Positions 43,089 through 53,793 of a stretch of DNA of 64,000 nucleotides are shown piece by piece (the first letter of the stretch is position 1; the number at the start of each line of letters is the position of its first letter). The stretch is from contig NZ_FNCF01000002.1 of NCBI RefSeq assembly GCF_900100695.1, positions 620,001-684,000 of the forward strand, written 5' to 3'. The DNA is from Klenkia brasiliensis. GTDB taxonomy: Bacteria > Actinomycetota > Actinomycetes > Mycobacteriales > Geodermatophilaceae. Under the pieces are notes generated by a model, which was given only the letters and a program-made list of their open reading frames with translations, did not search any database and was not told the origin of the DNA. The position numbers were made by a program, and so were the translations under genes.

Positions 43089-45550
43089 CCACCCCCGAGC
43101 CCGCGCCCGCCCGGGTCCCCGCCGTCCCGGGGCCGCACACGCCCGAGGACCACGTGCGGCTGACCATCGACGGGTTCGACGTCGCGGTGCCGAAGGGCAC
43201 CCTGATCATCCGGGCCGCCGAGCAGATCGGCGTGCAGATCCCGCGGTTCTGCGACCACCCGCTGCTGGAGCCGGTCGGTGCCTGCCGGCAGTGCCTGGTC
43301 GAGGTCGAGGGCCAGCGCAAGCCGGTCGCCTCCTGCACCGTGCCGGTCGCCCCCGACATGGTGGTGCGGACCCAGCTCACCAGCGAGGTCGCCGAGGGCG
43401 CGCAGGCCGGCACGCTGGAGCTGCTGCTGGTCAACCACCCGCTGGACTGCCCGGTCTGCGACAAGGGCGGGGAGTGCCCGCTGCAGAACCAGGCGATGAG
43501 CAACGGGCACACCGAGAGCCGCTTCGAGGGCACCAAGCGCACCTACCCCAAGCCGCTGCCGATCAGCTCGCAGGTGCTGCTGGACCGCGAGCGCTGCGTG
43601 CTGTGCGCCCGCTGCACCCGCTTCTCCCAGCAGGTGGCCGGCGACCCCTTCATCGAGCTGTTCGACCGCGGCGCGCTGCAGCAGGTCAGCATCTACGCCG
43701 ACGAGCCCTTCGAGTCCTACTTCTCCGGCAACACCGTGCAGATCTGCCCGGTCGGCGCGCTGACCAGCGCGGCCTACCGGTTCCGGTCGCGGCCCTTCGA
43801 CCTGCGCAGCGAGCCCAGCATCTGCGAGCACTGCGCCTCGGGCTGCGCCCAGCGCACCGACTACCGCCGCGGCACCGTGCTGCGCCGGCTGGCCGGCGAC
43901 GACCCGGCGGTCAACACCGAGTGGAACTGCGACAAGGGCCGGTTCGCCTTCCGCTACGCCGCGGCCAACGAGCGGCTGACCACGCCGCTGGTCCGCCGGG
44001 ACGGCGAGCTGGTGCCGGCGTCCTGGCCCGAGGCCTGGGCCGCCGCGGCCGCGGGCCTGACCGCGGCCCGCGCGGACGGCGGGGTGGGGGTGCTCCCCGG
44101 CGGCCGGCTCACCGTCGAGGACGCCTACGCCTACGCGAAGTTCGCCCGCGTCGCCCTGGGCACCCACGACGTCGACGCCCGGGCCCGCGCGCACTCCGCC
44201 GAGGAGCTGTCCTTCCTCGCCGCGCACGTCGCCGGCACCGCCCCGGGCGCCGGCGCGGTCACCTACGACGAGCTGGCCGCCGCCCCCGCGGTGCTGGTGG
44301 TCGGGTTCGAGCCGGAGGAGGAGTCGCCCATCGTCTTCCTGCGGCTGCGCCGGGCCGTGCGCGAGCGTGCGCTGCCGGTCTTCGACGTCGCACCCTTCGC
44401 CACGCCGGCCGACGAGAAGCTGTCCGCCGTCCTGCTGGCCACGCCGCCGGGGCTGGAGGCCGCCGTGCTGCGCGCGCTGGCCACCGAGTCCGCGGGCGGC
44501 GTCGGCGCGCAGGCCGCCGCCGCGCTGCGCGCCGAGGGCGCGGTCGTGCTCGCCGGCGAGCGGCTGGCCGAGGTGCCCGGCGCGCTGTCCGCGCTCTCGG
44601 CGCTGGCCGCCGCGTCCGGTGCCCGCATCGCCTGGGTGCCGCGCCGGGCGGGGGAGCGGGGCGCGGTCGAGGTCGGTGCCCTGCCGAACCTGCTGCCCGG
44701 CGGGCGCGGCGTCACCGACGCCGCGGACCGGGCCGACGTGGAGGCCGCGTGGGGCGTCGAGCTGCCGCGGAAGGACGGCCGGGACCTCACCGGCATCCTG
44801 CAGGCCACCCGCGACGGGGACCTGGGCGGCCTGCTGGTCGGCGGTGTCGACCCCGCCGACCTGCCCGACCCGGCGCTGGCCGAGGCTGCGCTGGCCGCCG
44901 CGGGCTTCGTGGTCAGCCTCGAGCTGTTCGGCACCGCGGTCACCGCGCACGCCGACGTCGTGCTGCCGGTCGCCGCGGCCCCGGAGAAGGCCGGCAGCTA
45001 CCTGGACTGGGAGGGCCGGGTGCGGCCCTTCGACGCCACCCTGCACGGCAGCGGCCAGCTCACCGACGCCCGCGTGCTCACCGGCCTGGCCGACGCGATG
45101 GGGGTGGCCCTCGGGCTCACCACCGTGGGCGCCGCCCGCCGCGAGCTGGTCGCGCTCGGCGGCGCCGGGCGCAGCCGGGAGGTCCGCGGGCTGGACGTCG
45201 CACCCGCCGGCAGCCCCCGGCTGGGCCCCGACCAGGCCGTGCTGGCGAGCTGGCGGCAGCTGCTCGACGACGGCACCCTGCAGCGCGACGAGCCCGCCCT
45301 GGCCGGCACCGCCCGCCCGCCGGTGGCGCGGCTGGCGAAGGACGCCGCGCTCCGGCTCGGCGTCGGCGACGGGGACCGGGTCACCGTCACCGGGCCCACC
45401 GGCTCGATCACCCTGCCCGCGCGGATCACCGAGATGCCCGACCGGGTGGTCTGGCTGCCGATGCGCTCGCCGGGCAGCCACGTCCGTACCGGGCTCGGCG
45501 CCGCTCCGGGCGCCGTCGTCACCGTCAGCGCCGCAGGGGGCCCGGCATGA
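43085..45550 (+). CDS. nuoG: NADH-quinone oxidoreductase subunit G
   Basis: 821 residues. N-terminal Fe-S clusters: [2Fe-2S] in [19 protein letters not shown], then [14 protein letters not shown] (H/C type), [13 protein letters not shown] and [10 protein letters not shown]. An additional [17 protein letters not shown] motif marks the extra N7-type cluster. A molybdopterin-oxidoreductase-like domain without cofactor follows, richer in Ala/Gly than usual, ending in a barrel domain ([19 protein letters not shown]). Overlaps nuoF and nuoH (ATGA). Confidence 0.95.
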   Translation: MTTPEPAPARVPAVPGPHTPEDHVRLTIDGFDVAVPKGTLIIRAAEQIGVQIPRFCDHPLLEPVGACRQCLVEVEGQRKPVASCTVPVAPDMVVRTQLTSEVAEGAQAGTLELLLVNHPLDCPVCDKGGECPLQNQAMSNGHTESRFEGTKRTYPKPLPISSQVLLDRERCVLCARCTRFSQQVAGDPFIELFDRGALQQVSIYADEPFESYFSGNTVQICPVGALTSAAYRFRSRPFDLRSEPSICEHCASGCAQRTDYRRGTVLRRLAGDDPAVNTEWNCDKGRFAFRYAAANERLTTPLVRRDGELVPASWPEAWAAAAAGLTAARADGGVGVLPGGRLTVEDAYAYAKFARVALGTHDVDARARAHSAEELSFLAAHVAGTAPGAGAVTYDELAAAPAVLVVGFEPEEESPIVFLRLRRAVRERALPVFDVAPFATPADEKLSAVLLATPPGLEAAVLRALATESAGGVGAQAAAALRAEGAVVLAGERLAEVPGALSALSALAAASGARIAWVPRRAGERGAVEVGALPNLLPGGRGVTDAADRADVEAAWGVELPRKDGRDLTGILQATRDGDLGGLLVGGVDPADLPDPALAEAALAAAGFVVSLELFGTAVTAHADVVLPVAAAPEKAGSYLDWEGRVRPFDATLHGSGQLTDARVLTGLADAMGVALGLTTVGAARRELVALGGAGRSREVRGLDVAPAGSPRLGPDQAVLASWRQLLDDGTLQRDEPALAGTARPPVARLAKDAALRLGVGDGDRVTVTGPTGSITLPARITEMPDRVVWLPMRSPGSHVRTGLGAAPGAVVTVSAAGGPA

Positions 45551-47013
45551 ACGACTCCCCGACCCTGGCCGACTTCGGCCAGGACGTCTGGTGGCTCGTG
45601 CTGATCAAGATCGTCGGGGTCTTCGCGCTGCTGGTCGTGATGACGCTGTTCGCGATCGTGTTCGAGCGCAAGGTCGTCGCCCGCATGCAGCAGCGCTCCG
45701 GCCCGAACCGGGTCGGCCCGCGCGGCTACCTGCAGAGCCTGGCCGACGGCCTCAAGCTCGCGTTCAAGGAGGACATCATGCCGGCGCTGGCCGACCGGCC
45801 GGTGTACTTCCTGGCCCCGGTCATCGCCACCATCCCGGCGTTCCTGGCGTTCTCGGTCATCCCGCTGGGCCCCGAGGTGTCGATCCTCGGCCAGCGCACG
45901 CCGCTGCAGCTCATCGACGCCCCCATCGGGGTGCTCGTGGTGCTGGCCTGCTCGGCGATGGGCGTCTACGGGATCGTGCTCGGCGGCTGGGCGTCGGGCT
46001 CCACCTACCCGCTCCTGGGCAGCCTGCGCAGCGCCGCGCAGATGGTCAGCTACGAGATCGCGATGGGCCTGTCGATCGTCGCGGTGTTCCTCTACGCCGG
46101 GACGATGAGCACCTCGGGCATCGTCGCCGCCCAGGCCGGGGACAACCGGCTGGACTTCTTCGGCCTGCAGTTCGACGGCCCCAGCTGGTACGCCGTGCTG
46201 CTGCCGGTCAGCTTCATCATCTACGTCATCGCGGTGGTCGGGGAGACCAACCGGGCGCCCTTCGACCTGCCCGAGGCCGAGTCCGAGCTGGTCGGCGGGT
46301 TCCACACCGAGTACTCGTCGCTGAAGTTCGCCCTCTTCTTCCTCGCCGAGTACGTCAACATGGTCACCGTCTCCGCGCTGGCCGCGACGCTGTTCCTCGG
46401 CGGCTGGCGGGCGCCGTGGCCGATCTCGATCTGGGACGGCGCGAACTCGGGCTGGTGGCCGCTGCTGTGGTTCCTGCTCAAGGTCGTGGCCGCGCTGTTC
46501 GTGTTCATCTGGCTGCGCGGCACGCTGCCCCGGCTGCGCTACGACCAGTTCATGCGCTTCGGCTGGAAGGTGCTGGTCCCGACCGCGCTGGTCTGGATCC
46601 TCGCCGTCGCCACCATGCGCACCGTCTCCCGCGAGGCCGACCTGTCCAGCGGCGAGGTGGCGGTCTACGTGGGCCTGCCGATCGCCGCCGTCGTCCTGGC
46701 GGTGCTGCTGGTGGCCTCCCGCAAGAGCAACGAGCCGACCCGGATCGCCGCGGTGGCGGCCGCGGCCGGGTCGACCAACCCCACCGAGCCCGAGGTGCTG
46801 CCCCCGGTCCGCACCGGTGGCGCACGGCACCGGCCGGCCCAGCGCAGCGGCCCGGCCCGCGCCGAGGGCGGGTTCCCCGTCCCGCCGATGGACCTCGTCG
46901 TCCCGCCCTCGCCCCGGCTGGCCAGCAAGGAGCCGGTCGCCGCCGGCGCCCCCGTGGCGTCGGGCCGCCGCCGCCCCAGCCCCACCCCCCGGAAGGACTC
47001 CGACGATGCCTGA
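45547..47013 (+). CDS. nuoH: NADH-quinone oxidoreductase subunit H with extended C terminus
   Basis: 488 residues, eight or more membrane helices. [51 protein letters not shown] and [19 protein letters not shown] are hallmark quinone-site and proton-path motifs. The last ~85 residues after a final TM ([18 protein letters not shown]) are Pro/Arg/Ala-rich and disordered, beyond the ~410-residue norm. Connects the peripheral arm to the membrane arm. Confidence 0.95.
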   Translation: MNDSPTLADFGQDVWWLVLIKIVGVFALLVVMTLFAIVFERKVVARMQQRSGPNRVGPRGYLQSLADGLKLAFKEDIMPALADRPVYFLAPVIATIPAFLAFSVIPLGPEVSILGQRTPLQLIDAPIGVLVVLACSAMGVYGIVLGGWASGSTYPLLGSLRSAAQMVSYEIAMGLSIVAVFLYAGTMSTSGIVAAQAGDNRLDFFGLQFDGPSWYAVLLPVSFIIYVIAVVGETNRAPFDLPEAESELVGGFHTEYSSLKFALFFLAEYVNMVTVSALAATLFLGGWRAPWPISIWDGANSGWWPLLWFLLKVVAALFVFIWLRGTLPRLRYDQFMRFGWKVLVPTALVWILAVATMRTVSREADLSSGEVAVYVGLPIAAVVLAVLLVASRKSNEPTRIAAVAAAAGSTNPTEPEVLPPVRTGGARHRPAQRSGPARAEGGFPVPPMDLVVPPSPRLASKEPVAAGAPVASGRRRPSPTPRKDSDDA

Positions 47014-47590
47014 GACCAGCCCGGAGAAGCGGCACGGCGGGGAGGTGGAGCAGGCCGGCGGCACCCGCTCCGCGCCGGCCCCGCGCACCAGCCGGCTGCC
47101 CGGCCCCGCGCAGGGCTTCGGCGTGACCTTCTCGACGATGTTCAAGAAGGTCACCACCGAGCAGTACCCGGACGAGCCCAAGGTGACCAAGCCGCGCTAC
47201 CACGGCCGGCACGTGCTCAACCGGCACCCCGACGGGCTGGAGAAGTGCGTCGGCTGCGAGCTGTGCGCCTGGGCCTGCCCGGCCGACGCCATCTACGTCG
47301 AGGGCGGCACCAACACCGAGGAGCAGCGGTTCTCCCCGGGCGAGCGGTACGGGCGGGTCTACCAGATCAACTACCTGCGGTGCATCTTCTGCGGTCTGTG
47401 CATCGAGGCCTGCCCGACCCGCTCGCTGACCATGAGCAACGACTTCGAGCTGGCCGACGACTCCCGCGGCGACCTGGTCTACACCAAGGAGCAGCTGATG
47501 GCCCCGCTGCTGCCGGGCATGGAGCAGCCCCCGCACCCGATGCGGCTGGGGGACGACGAGCGCGACTACTACCTGCGGGCGGGTTCGTGA
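47006..47590 (+). CDS. nuoI: NADH-quinone oxidoreductase subunit I
   Basis: 194 residues. Two [4Fe-4S] ferredoxin motifs: [20 protein letters not shown] and [20 protein letters not shown] (clusters N6a and N6b). The first ~30 residues (Gly/Ala/Pro-rich) are not conserved. The ATG is inside the nuoH tail, giving an 8-nt overlap. Confidence 0.95.
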   Translation: MPETSPEKRHGGEVEQAGGTRSAPAPRTSRLPGPAQGFGVTFSTMFKKVTTEQYPDEPKVTKPRYHGRHVLNRHPDGLEKCVGCELCAWACPADAIYVEGGTNTEEQRFSPGERYGRVYQINYLRCIFCGLCIEACPTRSLTMSNDFELADDSRGDLVYTKEQLMAPLLPGMEQPPHPMRLGDDERDYYLRAGS

Positions 47591-48426
47591 TGGGGGGCAT
47601 CGAGATCGGGACGGCGGAGACCGTCGTCTTCTGGGTCCTGGGTCCCATCGCGCTGGCCGGCGCGCTGGGCATGGTGCTCGCCCGCAACGCGGTGCACTCG
47701 GCGCTGTTCCTGGTCAACACGATGCTGGCGCTGGGCGTGTTCTACGTCGTGCAGGAGGCGCCGTTCCTGGGCGCGGTGCAGATCATCGTCTACACCGGCG
47801 CGATCATGATCCTGTTCCTGTTCGTGCTGATGCTGGTCGGCCGCGACTCGTCGGACTCGGTCGTGGAGACCCTGCGCGGGCAGCGGGTGGCGGCCACGGT
47901 GCTCGGCATCGGCTTCGCCGGCCTGGTCGGCGCCGGGATCGCCCGGGCCACCGAGGGCATGGTCGTCACCGGCCTGGAGGGTGTGCAGGGCGGCGAGGGG
48001 GGCGCCGCCGACGGCAACATCGAGGCCATCGCCGGGCTGCTGTTCACCCGCTACCTGCTGGCCTTCGAGGTCACCAGCGCGCTGCTGATCACCGCCGCGG
48101 TCGGCGCGATGGTGCTGGCGCACATCGAGCGCGAGCCCGGCAGCCGGCTGACCCAGAAGGAGCGGTCGCGGGCCCGGTTCCTCACCAGCGACCACCCGCA
48201 GACCCTGCCCGGGCCCGGCGTCTACGCGCGGGCCAACTCCATCGCCGCGCCCGGCCGGCTGCCCGACGGCAGCCCCGCCGAGGCCAGCTACGCCACCGGC
48301 GTCGAGCCCCAGGTGGTGGAGGAGCTGCCCCCGGGCGACCCCGCCGGCGACGGGCGGGATCCGGGCGCAGGGCGGGGCCACGGCCCGGACGCCGCGCTCG
48401 GCACGACCCGAGGGGTGACCCGGTGA
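47590..48426 (+). CDS. nuoJ: NADH-quinone oxidoreductase subunit J with extended C terminus
   Basis: 278 residues. Five membrane helices; [20 protein letters not shown] is the characteristic helix-3 pi-bulge region. The last ~95 residues (from [13 protein letters not shown] to the end) form a disordered Pro/Gly/Asp-rich tail beyond the usual ~170-200 residues. GTG 47587 directly before ATG 47590 is an alternative start. Overlaps nuoI by one base (TGATG) and nuoK by 4 nt. Confidence 0.92.
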   Translation: MGGIEIGTAETVVFWVLGPIALAGALGMVLARNAVHSALFLVNTMLALGVFYVVQEAPFLGAVQIIVYTGAIMILFLFVLMLVGRDSSDSVVETLRGQRVAATVLGIGFAGLVGAGIARATEGMVVTGLEGVQGGEGGAADGNIEAIAGLLFTRYLLAFEVTSALLITAAVGAMVLAHIEREPGSRLTQKERSRARFLTSDHPQTLPGPGVYARANSIAAPGRLPDGSPAEASYATGVEPQVVEELPPGDPAGDGRDPGAGRGHGPDAALGTTRGVTR

Positions 48427-48722
48427 GCCTGACCAACTACCTGGTGCTGGCCGCGATCCTGTTCACCGTCGGCGCCGTCGGCGTGCTGGTGCGCCGGAAC
48501 GCGATCGTGGTGTTCATGTGCATCGAGCTGATGCTCAACTCGGTGAACCTGACGCTGGTCACCTTCGCCCGGTCAACCGGCACCCTCGACGGCCAGGTCA
48601 TCGCGTTCTTCGTGATGGTGGTCGCGGCGGCCGAGGTCGTGGTCGGGCTGGCGATCATCATGTCGATCTACCGGACCCGCAGGTCGGCGTCGGTCGACGA
48701 CGCCAACCTGCTGAAGTACTGA
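48423..48722 (+). CDS. nuoK: NADH-quinone oxidoreductase subunit K
   Basis: 99 residues, three membrane helices, full length. [20 protein letters not shown] contains the conserved membrane Glu, and [19 protein letters not shown] the second Glu, both on the proton path. MrpC homologue. Starts over the nuoJ stop; nuoL follows after 10 nt. Confidence 0.96.
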   Translation: MSLTNYLVLAAILFTVGAVGVLVRRNAIVVFMCIELMLNSVNLTLVTFARSTGTLDGQVIAFFVMVVAAAEVVVGLAIIMSIYRTRRSASVDDANLLKY

Positions 48723-48732
48723 GGCCGCCGAC

Positions 48733-50640
48733 ATGGACACCGTGCCCGCGACCGGGCTCCTGGCCAGCTCCTGGCTGCTCATCGCGCTGCCCCTGGCCGG
48801 GGCCGCCGTCCTGCTGCTGGGCGGCAGGCGCACCGACCGGTGGGGCCACCTGCTGGCCATCGGCACCGTCACCGCCGCGTTCGTGCTGGCCGTGCTGTCC
48901 ACGGTCGAGCTCGCCGGCCTGGACGAGCGCAGCGTCGGGGTGGACCTGTTCACCTTCATCTCCACCGGCCGGCTCGACGTCGGCGCTGGCCTGCTGGTCG
49001 ACCCGCTGTCGATGACCTTCGCGCTGCTGATCACCGGCGTCGGCGCGCTCATCCACGTCTACTCGGTCGGCTACATGGCCCACGACCCGGGCCGCCGGCG
49101 GTTCTTCGCCTACCTCAACCTCTTCGTCGCGGCGATGCTGCTGCTGGTGCTGGGCGACAGCTTCGTGGCCCTCTACGTGGGCTGGGAGGGCGTCGGCCTG
49201 GCGTCCTACCTGCTCATCGCGTTCTGGTACACCCGCCCGGCCGCGGCCACCGCCGCGAAGAAGGCGTTCGTGATGAACCGGGTCGGCGACGTCGGCCTGG
49301 CGCTGGCGATCTTCCTGATGTTCACCCAGCTGGGCACCACCTCCTACGAGGGCGTGTTCGGCTCGGTCGGCCTGCTCGCCGGGGGCACGGTCACCGGCAT
49401 CGGCCTGCTCCTGCTGCTGGGCGCGTGCGGCAAGTCCGGCCAGTTCCCGCTGCAGGCCTGGCTGCCCGACGCCATGGAGGGCCCGACCCCGGTGTCGGCG
49501 CTCATCCACGCCGCGACCATGGTCACCGCCGGGGTCTACCTGATCGCCCGTTCGGCGCCGCTGTTCGACGCCGCCCCGGTCGCGCAGACCGTCGTGGTGG
49601 TCATCGGCGCGGTCACGATCATGATCGGCGCGGTCGCCGGCTGCGCCTACGACGACATCAAGAAGGTGCTGGCCTGGTCCACGGTCAGCCAGATCGGCTA
49701 CATGTTCCTGGCCGTCGGCCTGGGCCCGGTCGGCTACGCCGCGGGCATCGCGCACCTGCTCACCCACGGGTTCTTCAAGGCCGGGCTGTTCCTCGGTGCC
49801 GGGTCGGTCATGCACGGCATGGGCGACCGCACCGACATGCGCCGCTTCGGCGGCCTGGCCACGAGGATGCGGACCACCTTCGTGACCTTCGGGCTGGGCT
49901 ACCTGGCGCTCATCGGGTTCCCGTTCCTGTCCGGGTACTGGACCAAGGACGCGATCATCGAGGCCGCCTTCGACCGCGGCGGCACCTCGGGCTGGGTCCT
50001 GGGCGGCGTCGCCGTCCTCGGTGCCGGGCTCACCGCGTTCTACATGACCCGCCTGGTGCTGCTGACCTTCTTCGGCGAGCCCCGCTGGGAGGACGGCGTG
50101 CACCCGCACGAGTCCCCGGCGGTGATGACGCTGCCGATGGTGGTGCTCGCCGTGGGGTCGGTGGGCGCGGGTTTCCTGCTGGTGGAGGCGTTCCCGCTGG
50201 CCGACTGGCTGGCACCGGTGTTCGGCGAGCCCGAGGAGGCCACCGCGCACGCCATCCCGCCGCTGGCGGTCAGCGTGCTGGTCACCGTGGTGGTGGCGCT
50301 GGGCGTGCTGACCGCGTGGCTGCTGGTCGGCCGCCGGGAGGTGCCGACCACGGCACCGGCCCGCGTCTCGGCACCGGTGCGCGCCGCGCGGGCGGGCCTC
50401 TACGCCGACGCGGTCAACGAGGCCGTGTTCATGCGCCCGGGCATCCGGCTGGTCCGTGCCCTGCGGGTCGTCGACGACAAGGGCGTGGACGGCGTCGTCA
50501 ACGGCATCGGCGCGGGCCTGGGCGGGTCCTCGGCCCGGCTGGGCCGCGCGCAGACCGGCTTCGTCCGGTCCTACGCCCTCGGCATGCTCGGCGGCGCCGT
50601 GCTGGTCGCGGGTGCCCTGCTGGCGGTGACGGCGGGATGA
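48733..50640 (+). CDS. nuoL: NADH-quinone oxidoreductase subunit L
   Basis: 635 residues, antiporter-like subunit. The core motifs [60 protein letters not shown] and [19 protein letters not shown] carry the Glu/Lys/His residues of the proton channel. The C-terminal lateral helix region is present ([20 protein letters not shown]). Most distal pumping unit. Confidence 0.95.
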   Translation: MDTVPATGLLASSWLLIALPLAGAAVLLLGGRRTDRWGHLLAIGTVTAAFVLAVLSTVELAGLDERSVGVDLFTFISTGRLDVGAGLLVDPLSMTFALLITGVGALIHVYSVGYMAHDPGRRRFFAYLNLFVAAMLLLVLGDSFVALYVGWEGVGLASYLLIAFWYTRPAAATAAKKAFVMNRVGDVGLALAIFLMFTQLGTTSYEGVFGSVGLLAGGTVTGIGLLLLLGACGKSGQFPLQAWLPDAMEGPTPVSALIHAATMVTAGVYLIARSAPLFDAAPVAQTVVVVIGAVTIMIGAVAGCAYDDIKKVLAWSTVSQIGYMFLAVGLGPVGYAAGIAHLLTHGFFKAGLFLGAGSVMHGMGDRTDMRRFGGLATRMRTTFVTFGLGYLALIGFPFLSGYWTKDAIIEAAFDRGGTSGWVLGGVAVLGAGLTAFYMTRLVLLTFFGEPRWEDGVHPHESPAVMTLPMVVLAVGSVGAGFLLVEAFPLADWLAPVFGEPEEATAHAIPPLAVSVLVTVVVALGVLTAWLLVGRREVPTTAPARVSAPVRAARAGLYADAVNEAVFMRPGIRLVRALRVVDDKGVDGVVNGIGAGLGGSSARLGRAQTGFVRSYALGMLGGAVLVAGALLAVTAG

Positions 50641-50671
50641 CCACCCCCCTCTGGACGAAGGAGTCCCGGTC

Positions 50672-52213
50672 GTGAGCGAGTTCCCCTGGCTGCTCACGAT
50701 GATCGTGGTGCCCGCGGTCGGCGGTGCCGCGGTGGCCGCGCTGCCGAAGGGCCGCGACGCGCTGGCCAAGCAGGCGGCGCTGGCCGTCAGCCTGCTGGTG
50801 CTCGTGCTCGCGGTGCTGGCCACGGTCGCGTTCGACACCGGCGGCGAGCGGTTCCAGCTGACCACGTCGGTCTCCTGGATCCCCAGCTTCGGCGTCGACT
50901 TCGCCCTGGGCGTCGACGGCATCGCGCTGGTGATGCTGCTGCTCATCGGCGTCCTGGTGCCGGTCGTCGTCGTCGCGTCCTGGCGCGACACCGGGCCCGG
51001 CGGCCGGTCGATGAAGGCCTACTTCGCCTGGCTGCTGGTGCTCGAGGCGATGATGGTCGGCGTCTTCGCGGCCACCGACGTCTTCCTGTTCTACGTCTTC
51101 TTCGAGGCCATGCTCGTGCCGATGTACTTCATCATCGGCAGCTTCGGCGGGCCGCGCCGGCAGTACGCCGCGGTGAAGTTCTTCCTCTACAGCCTGCTCG
51201 GCGGGCTGGTCATGCTGGCCTCGGTCATCGGCCTGTACGTGGTCAGCACCTCCCAGATCGGCGAGGGCACCTTCGCCTTCGACGCGCTGCGCTCCCTCGA
51301 CATCGACCCCGGCGTGCAGAAGCTGCTGTTCCTCGGCTTCTTCGTCGCGTTCGCCATCAAGGCCCCGCTGGTGCCCTTCCACACCTGGCTGCCCGACTCC
51401 GGTGCCGAGGCCCCGGTCGGCGGAGCGGTGCTGCTGGTCGGCGTGCTGGACAAGGTCGGCACGTTCGGGTTCATCCGGTACTGCCTGCCGCTGTTCCCCG
51501 ACGCCTCCCGCACCTTCGCGCCCTGGATCCTCGGGCTGGCGGTGGCCGGCATCCTCTACGGCGCGCTGCTGGCGATGGGCCAGTCGGACATGAAGCGGCT
51601 GGTCACCTACACCTCGATCGCCCACTTCGGCTTCATCGCGCTGGGCATCTTCGCCTTCACCGCCGAGGGCGGGTCCGGGGCGGTGCTCTACATGGTCAAC
51701 CACGGCATCTCGACCGGGATCCTGTTCCTGGTCGTCGGCATGGTCATCACCCGCGGGGGCTCGCGCAGCATCGCCGACTACGGCGGCATCGGGAAGAAGG
51801 CGCCGGTGCTGGCCGGGGTGTTCCTGGTCGCCGGCCTGTCCAGCCTGGCGCTGCCGGGCACCAACAGCTTCGTGTCGGAGTTCCTGGTGCTGCTGGGGTC
51901 CTTCCCCACCCGCCCGGTGTTCACCATCGTGGCGACGGTCGGCATCGTGCTGGCCGCCCTCTACGTGCTGCTGCTCATCCAGCGCGCGGTGCACGGCCCG
52001 GCCCGCGGCCTGGTCACCGAGCAGCCCTTCCCCGACCTCCGCCGGCGCGAGCTCGTGGTCGTCGCCCCGCTGTTGGCCCTGGTCATCGGCCTGGGCGTCT
52101 ACCCGCAGCCGCTGCTGGACCTCATCAACCCGGCCGTCGCCGCCACGATGGGCGACATCGGCTCCGACCCCGCGGGGACCCAGCCCGCCACCGCCGAGCA
52201 GGGGGCCAACTGA
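50672..52213 (+). CDS. nuoM: NADH-quinone oxidoreductase subunit M
   Basis: 513 residues. Antiporter-like: FEAMLVPMYFIIGSFGG (conserved Glu), TWLPDSGAEAPVGGAVLLVG, DMKRLVTYTSIAHFGFIALG and LYMVNHGISTGILFLVVGM. GTG 50672 has GAAGGAG at 50657-50663. Its stop overlaps the nuoN ATG by one base. Confidence 0.95.
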   Translation: MSEFPWLLTMIVVPAVGGAAVAALPKGRDALAKQAALAVSLLVLVLAVLATVAFDTGGERFQLTTSVSWIPSFGVDFALGVDGIALVMLLLIGVLVPVVVVASWRDTGPGGRSMKAYFAWLLVLEAMMVGVFAATDVFLFYVFFEAMLVPMYFIIGSFGGPRRQYAAVKFFLYSLLGGLVMLASVIGLYVVSTSQIGEGTFAFDALRSLDIDPGVQKLLFLGFFVAFAIKAPLVPFHTWLPDSGAEAPVGGAVLLVGVLDKVGTFGFIRYCLPLFPDASRTFAPWILGLAVAGILYGALLAMGQSDMKRLVTYTSIAHFGFIALGIFAFTAEGGSGAVLYMVNHGISTGILFLVVGMVITRGGSRSIADYGGIGKKAPVLAGVFLVAGLSSLALPGTNSFVSEFLVLLGSFPTRPVFTIVATVGIVLAALYVLLLIQRAVHGPARGLVTEQPFPDLRRRELVVVAPLLALVIGLGVYPQPLLDLINPAVAATMGDIGSDPAGTQPATAEQGAN

Positions 52214-53748
52214 TGATCGAGGCACCGGACCTCTCGCTGTCGGCGCTGAGCCCGTTCCTGTTCGTCTTCGGGGCCGCGCTGGTCGGCGTCCTGGTGGAGT
52301 CCTTCGCCCCCCGGCACGTCCGCCAGCCCACCCAGGTCGCCCTCGCCCTGGTCGGCACCGTCGGCGGGTTCGCCTGCACCCTGCTGCTGGCCGGGCGCGG
52401 GGAGGTCACCGCCGCCGGCGCGCTGGCCGTGGACGGCGCCGGGCTGTTCCTGCAGGCCACCATCGCCGGGCTGGGCGCGCTGTCGGTGCTGCTGTTCGCC
52501 GAGCGGGCGCTGGACCCGGCGAGGTCGGCGTTCGTCGCCTCGGCCGCCGTCCCCGCCGGCAGCCCGCGCGACCGGGAGCTGCTCACCGACGAGCGGGTGC
52601 AGACCGAGGTCTACCCGCTGGCCACCTTCGCCGTCGGCGGCATGATGCTGTTCGTCGCGGCCAACGACCTGCTGGTCATGTTCATCGCCCTCGAGGTGCT
52701 GAGCCTGCCGCTGTACCTGATCTGCGGGCTGTCCCGCCGCCGCCGGCTGCTCTCCCAGGAGGCCGCGGTGAAGTACTTCCTGCTCGGCGCCTTCGCCTCG
52801 GCGTTCTTCCTCTACGGCCTGGCCCTGGTCTACGGCGCCACCGGCACGGTGCAGCTGGCCGGGATCCGGCAGTCGGTCACCGACGACGGCACCGGCACCC
52901 TGCTCGTGCTGGGCCTGGGCCTGCTCGTCGTCGGCCTGATGTTCAAGGCCTCGGTCGCGCCGTTCCACACCTGGACGCCGGACGTCTACCAGGGCGCCCC
53001 GACCCCGGTCACCGCGTTCATGGCCGCCTGCACCAAGGTCGCCGCGTTCGGGGCGATCCTGCGGCTGCTCTACGTCGCCTTCGGCACGGCGGACTGGACC
53101 TGGCGGCCGCTGGTCTACGGCATCGCGATCGTGTCCATGGTGGTCGGCGCCGTCCTCGGCCTGACCCAGACCGACGTCAAGCGGATGCTCGCCTACTCCT
53201 CCATCGCGCACGCCGGGTTCCTGCTCACCGGCGTCATCGGCCTGGACGCCGGCACCGGCTCGGGCCTGGCGGCGACGCTGTTCTACCTGCTCGCCTACGG
53301 GCTGACCACGGTGGGCGCGTTCGCGGTGGTCACCCTGGTCCGCGACGGGGACGGCGAGGCCACCGCGCTGGCGCAGTGGGCGGGGCTGGCCCGGCGGTCC
53401 CCGCTCACCGCCGCGATCATGACCTTCCTGCTCCTGGCGCTGGCCGGCATCCCGCTCACCAGCGGCTTCACGGGCAAGTTCGCCGTCTTCCGCGCCGCGA
53501 TCGAGGTGGGCGCCTGGCCGCTGGCCGTCGTCGCGCTGGTCACCAGCGCGGTCGCGGGGTTCTTCTACCTGCGCCTGGTCGTGCTCATGTACTTCTCCGA
53601 GCCGGCCGAGGACGGCCCGTCGGTCGGCGTCCCCGGCCTGCCCACGACCATCGTGCTGGCCGTGACCGTCGCCGCCACGCTGGTGCTCGGCGTCGTCCCC
53701 GGGTCGGTGCTGGACCTCGCCGACGGCGCCGCCCGGCTGGTCGGCTAG
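52213..53748 (+). CDS. nuoN: NADH-quinone oxidoreductase subunit N
   Basis: 511 residues. Antiporter-like: FIALEVLSLPLYLICGLSR, FHTWTPDVYQGAPTPVTAF, DVKRMLAYSSIAHAGFLLTG and LTSGFTGKFAVFRAAIEVG. Completes the 14-subunit operon. Hairpins overlap and follow its stop (53718-53762). Confidence 0.95.
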   Translation: MIEAPDLSLSALSPFLFVFGAALVGVLVESFAPRHVRQPTQVALALVGTVGGFACTLLLAGRGEVTAAGALAVDGAGLFLQATIAGLGALSVLLFAERALDPARSAFVASAAVPAGSPRDRELLTDERVQTEVYPLATFAVGGMMLFVAANDLLVMFIALEVLSLPLYLICGLSRRRRLLSQEAAVKYFLLGAFASAFFLYGLALVYGATGTVQLAGIRQSVTDDGTGTLLVLGLGLLVVGLMFKASVAPFHTWTPDVYQGAPTPVTAFMAACTKVAAFGAILRLLYVAFGTADWTWRPLVYGIAIVSMVVGAVLGLTQTDVKRMLAYSSIAHAGFLLTGVIGLDAGTGSGLAATLFYLLAYGLTTVGAFAVVTLVRDGDGEATALAQWAGLARRSPLTAAIMTFLLLALAGIPLTSGFTGKFAVFRAAIEVGAWPLAVVALVTSAVAGFFYLRLVVLMYFSEPAEDGPSVGVPGLPTTIVLAVTVAATLVLGVVPGSVLDLADGAARLVG

Positions 53749-53762
53749 GCCAGCCGTCGGCG
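53718..53762 (+). terminator. Overlapping hairpins at the end of the nuo operon
   Basis: Outer arms CGCCGACGGC / GCCGTCGGCG (10 bp, 25-nt loop) span the nuoN stop. An inner alternative, CGGCTGG / CCAGCCG (7 bp, 53734-53756), competes with it. Either could end nuo transcription before the prenyl synthase promoter. Confidence 0.35.
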
Positions 53763-53779
53763 CCTGCACCTGCGGCGAC

Positions 53780-53785
53780 TAGATT
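53780..53785 (+). promoter_or_regulatory. -10 element of leaderless polyprenyl synthase promoter
   Basis: TAGATT, 8 nt before the ATG at 53794, with no Shine-Dalgarno. Same design as the men promoters. Confidence 0.52.
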
Positions 53786-53793
53786 CAGCGACG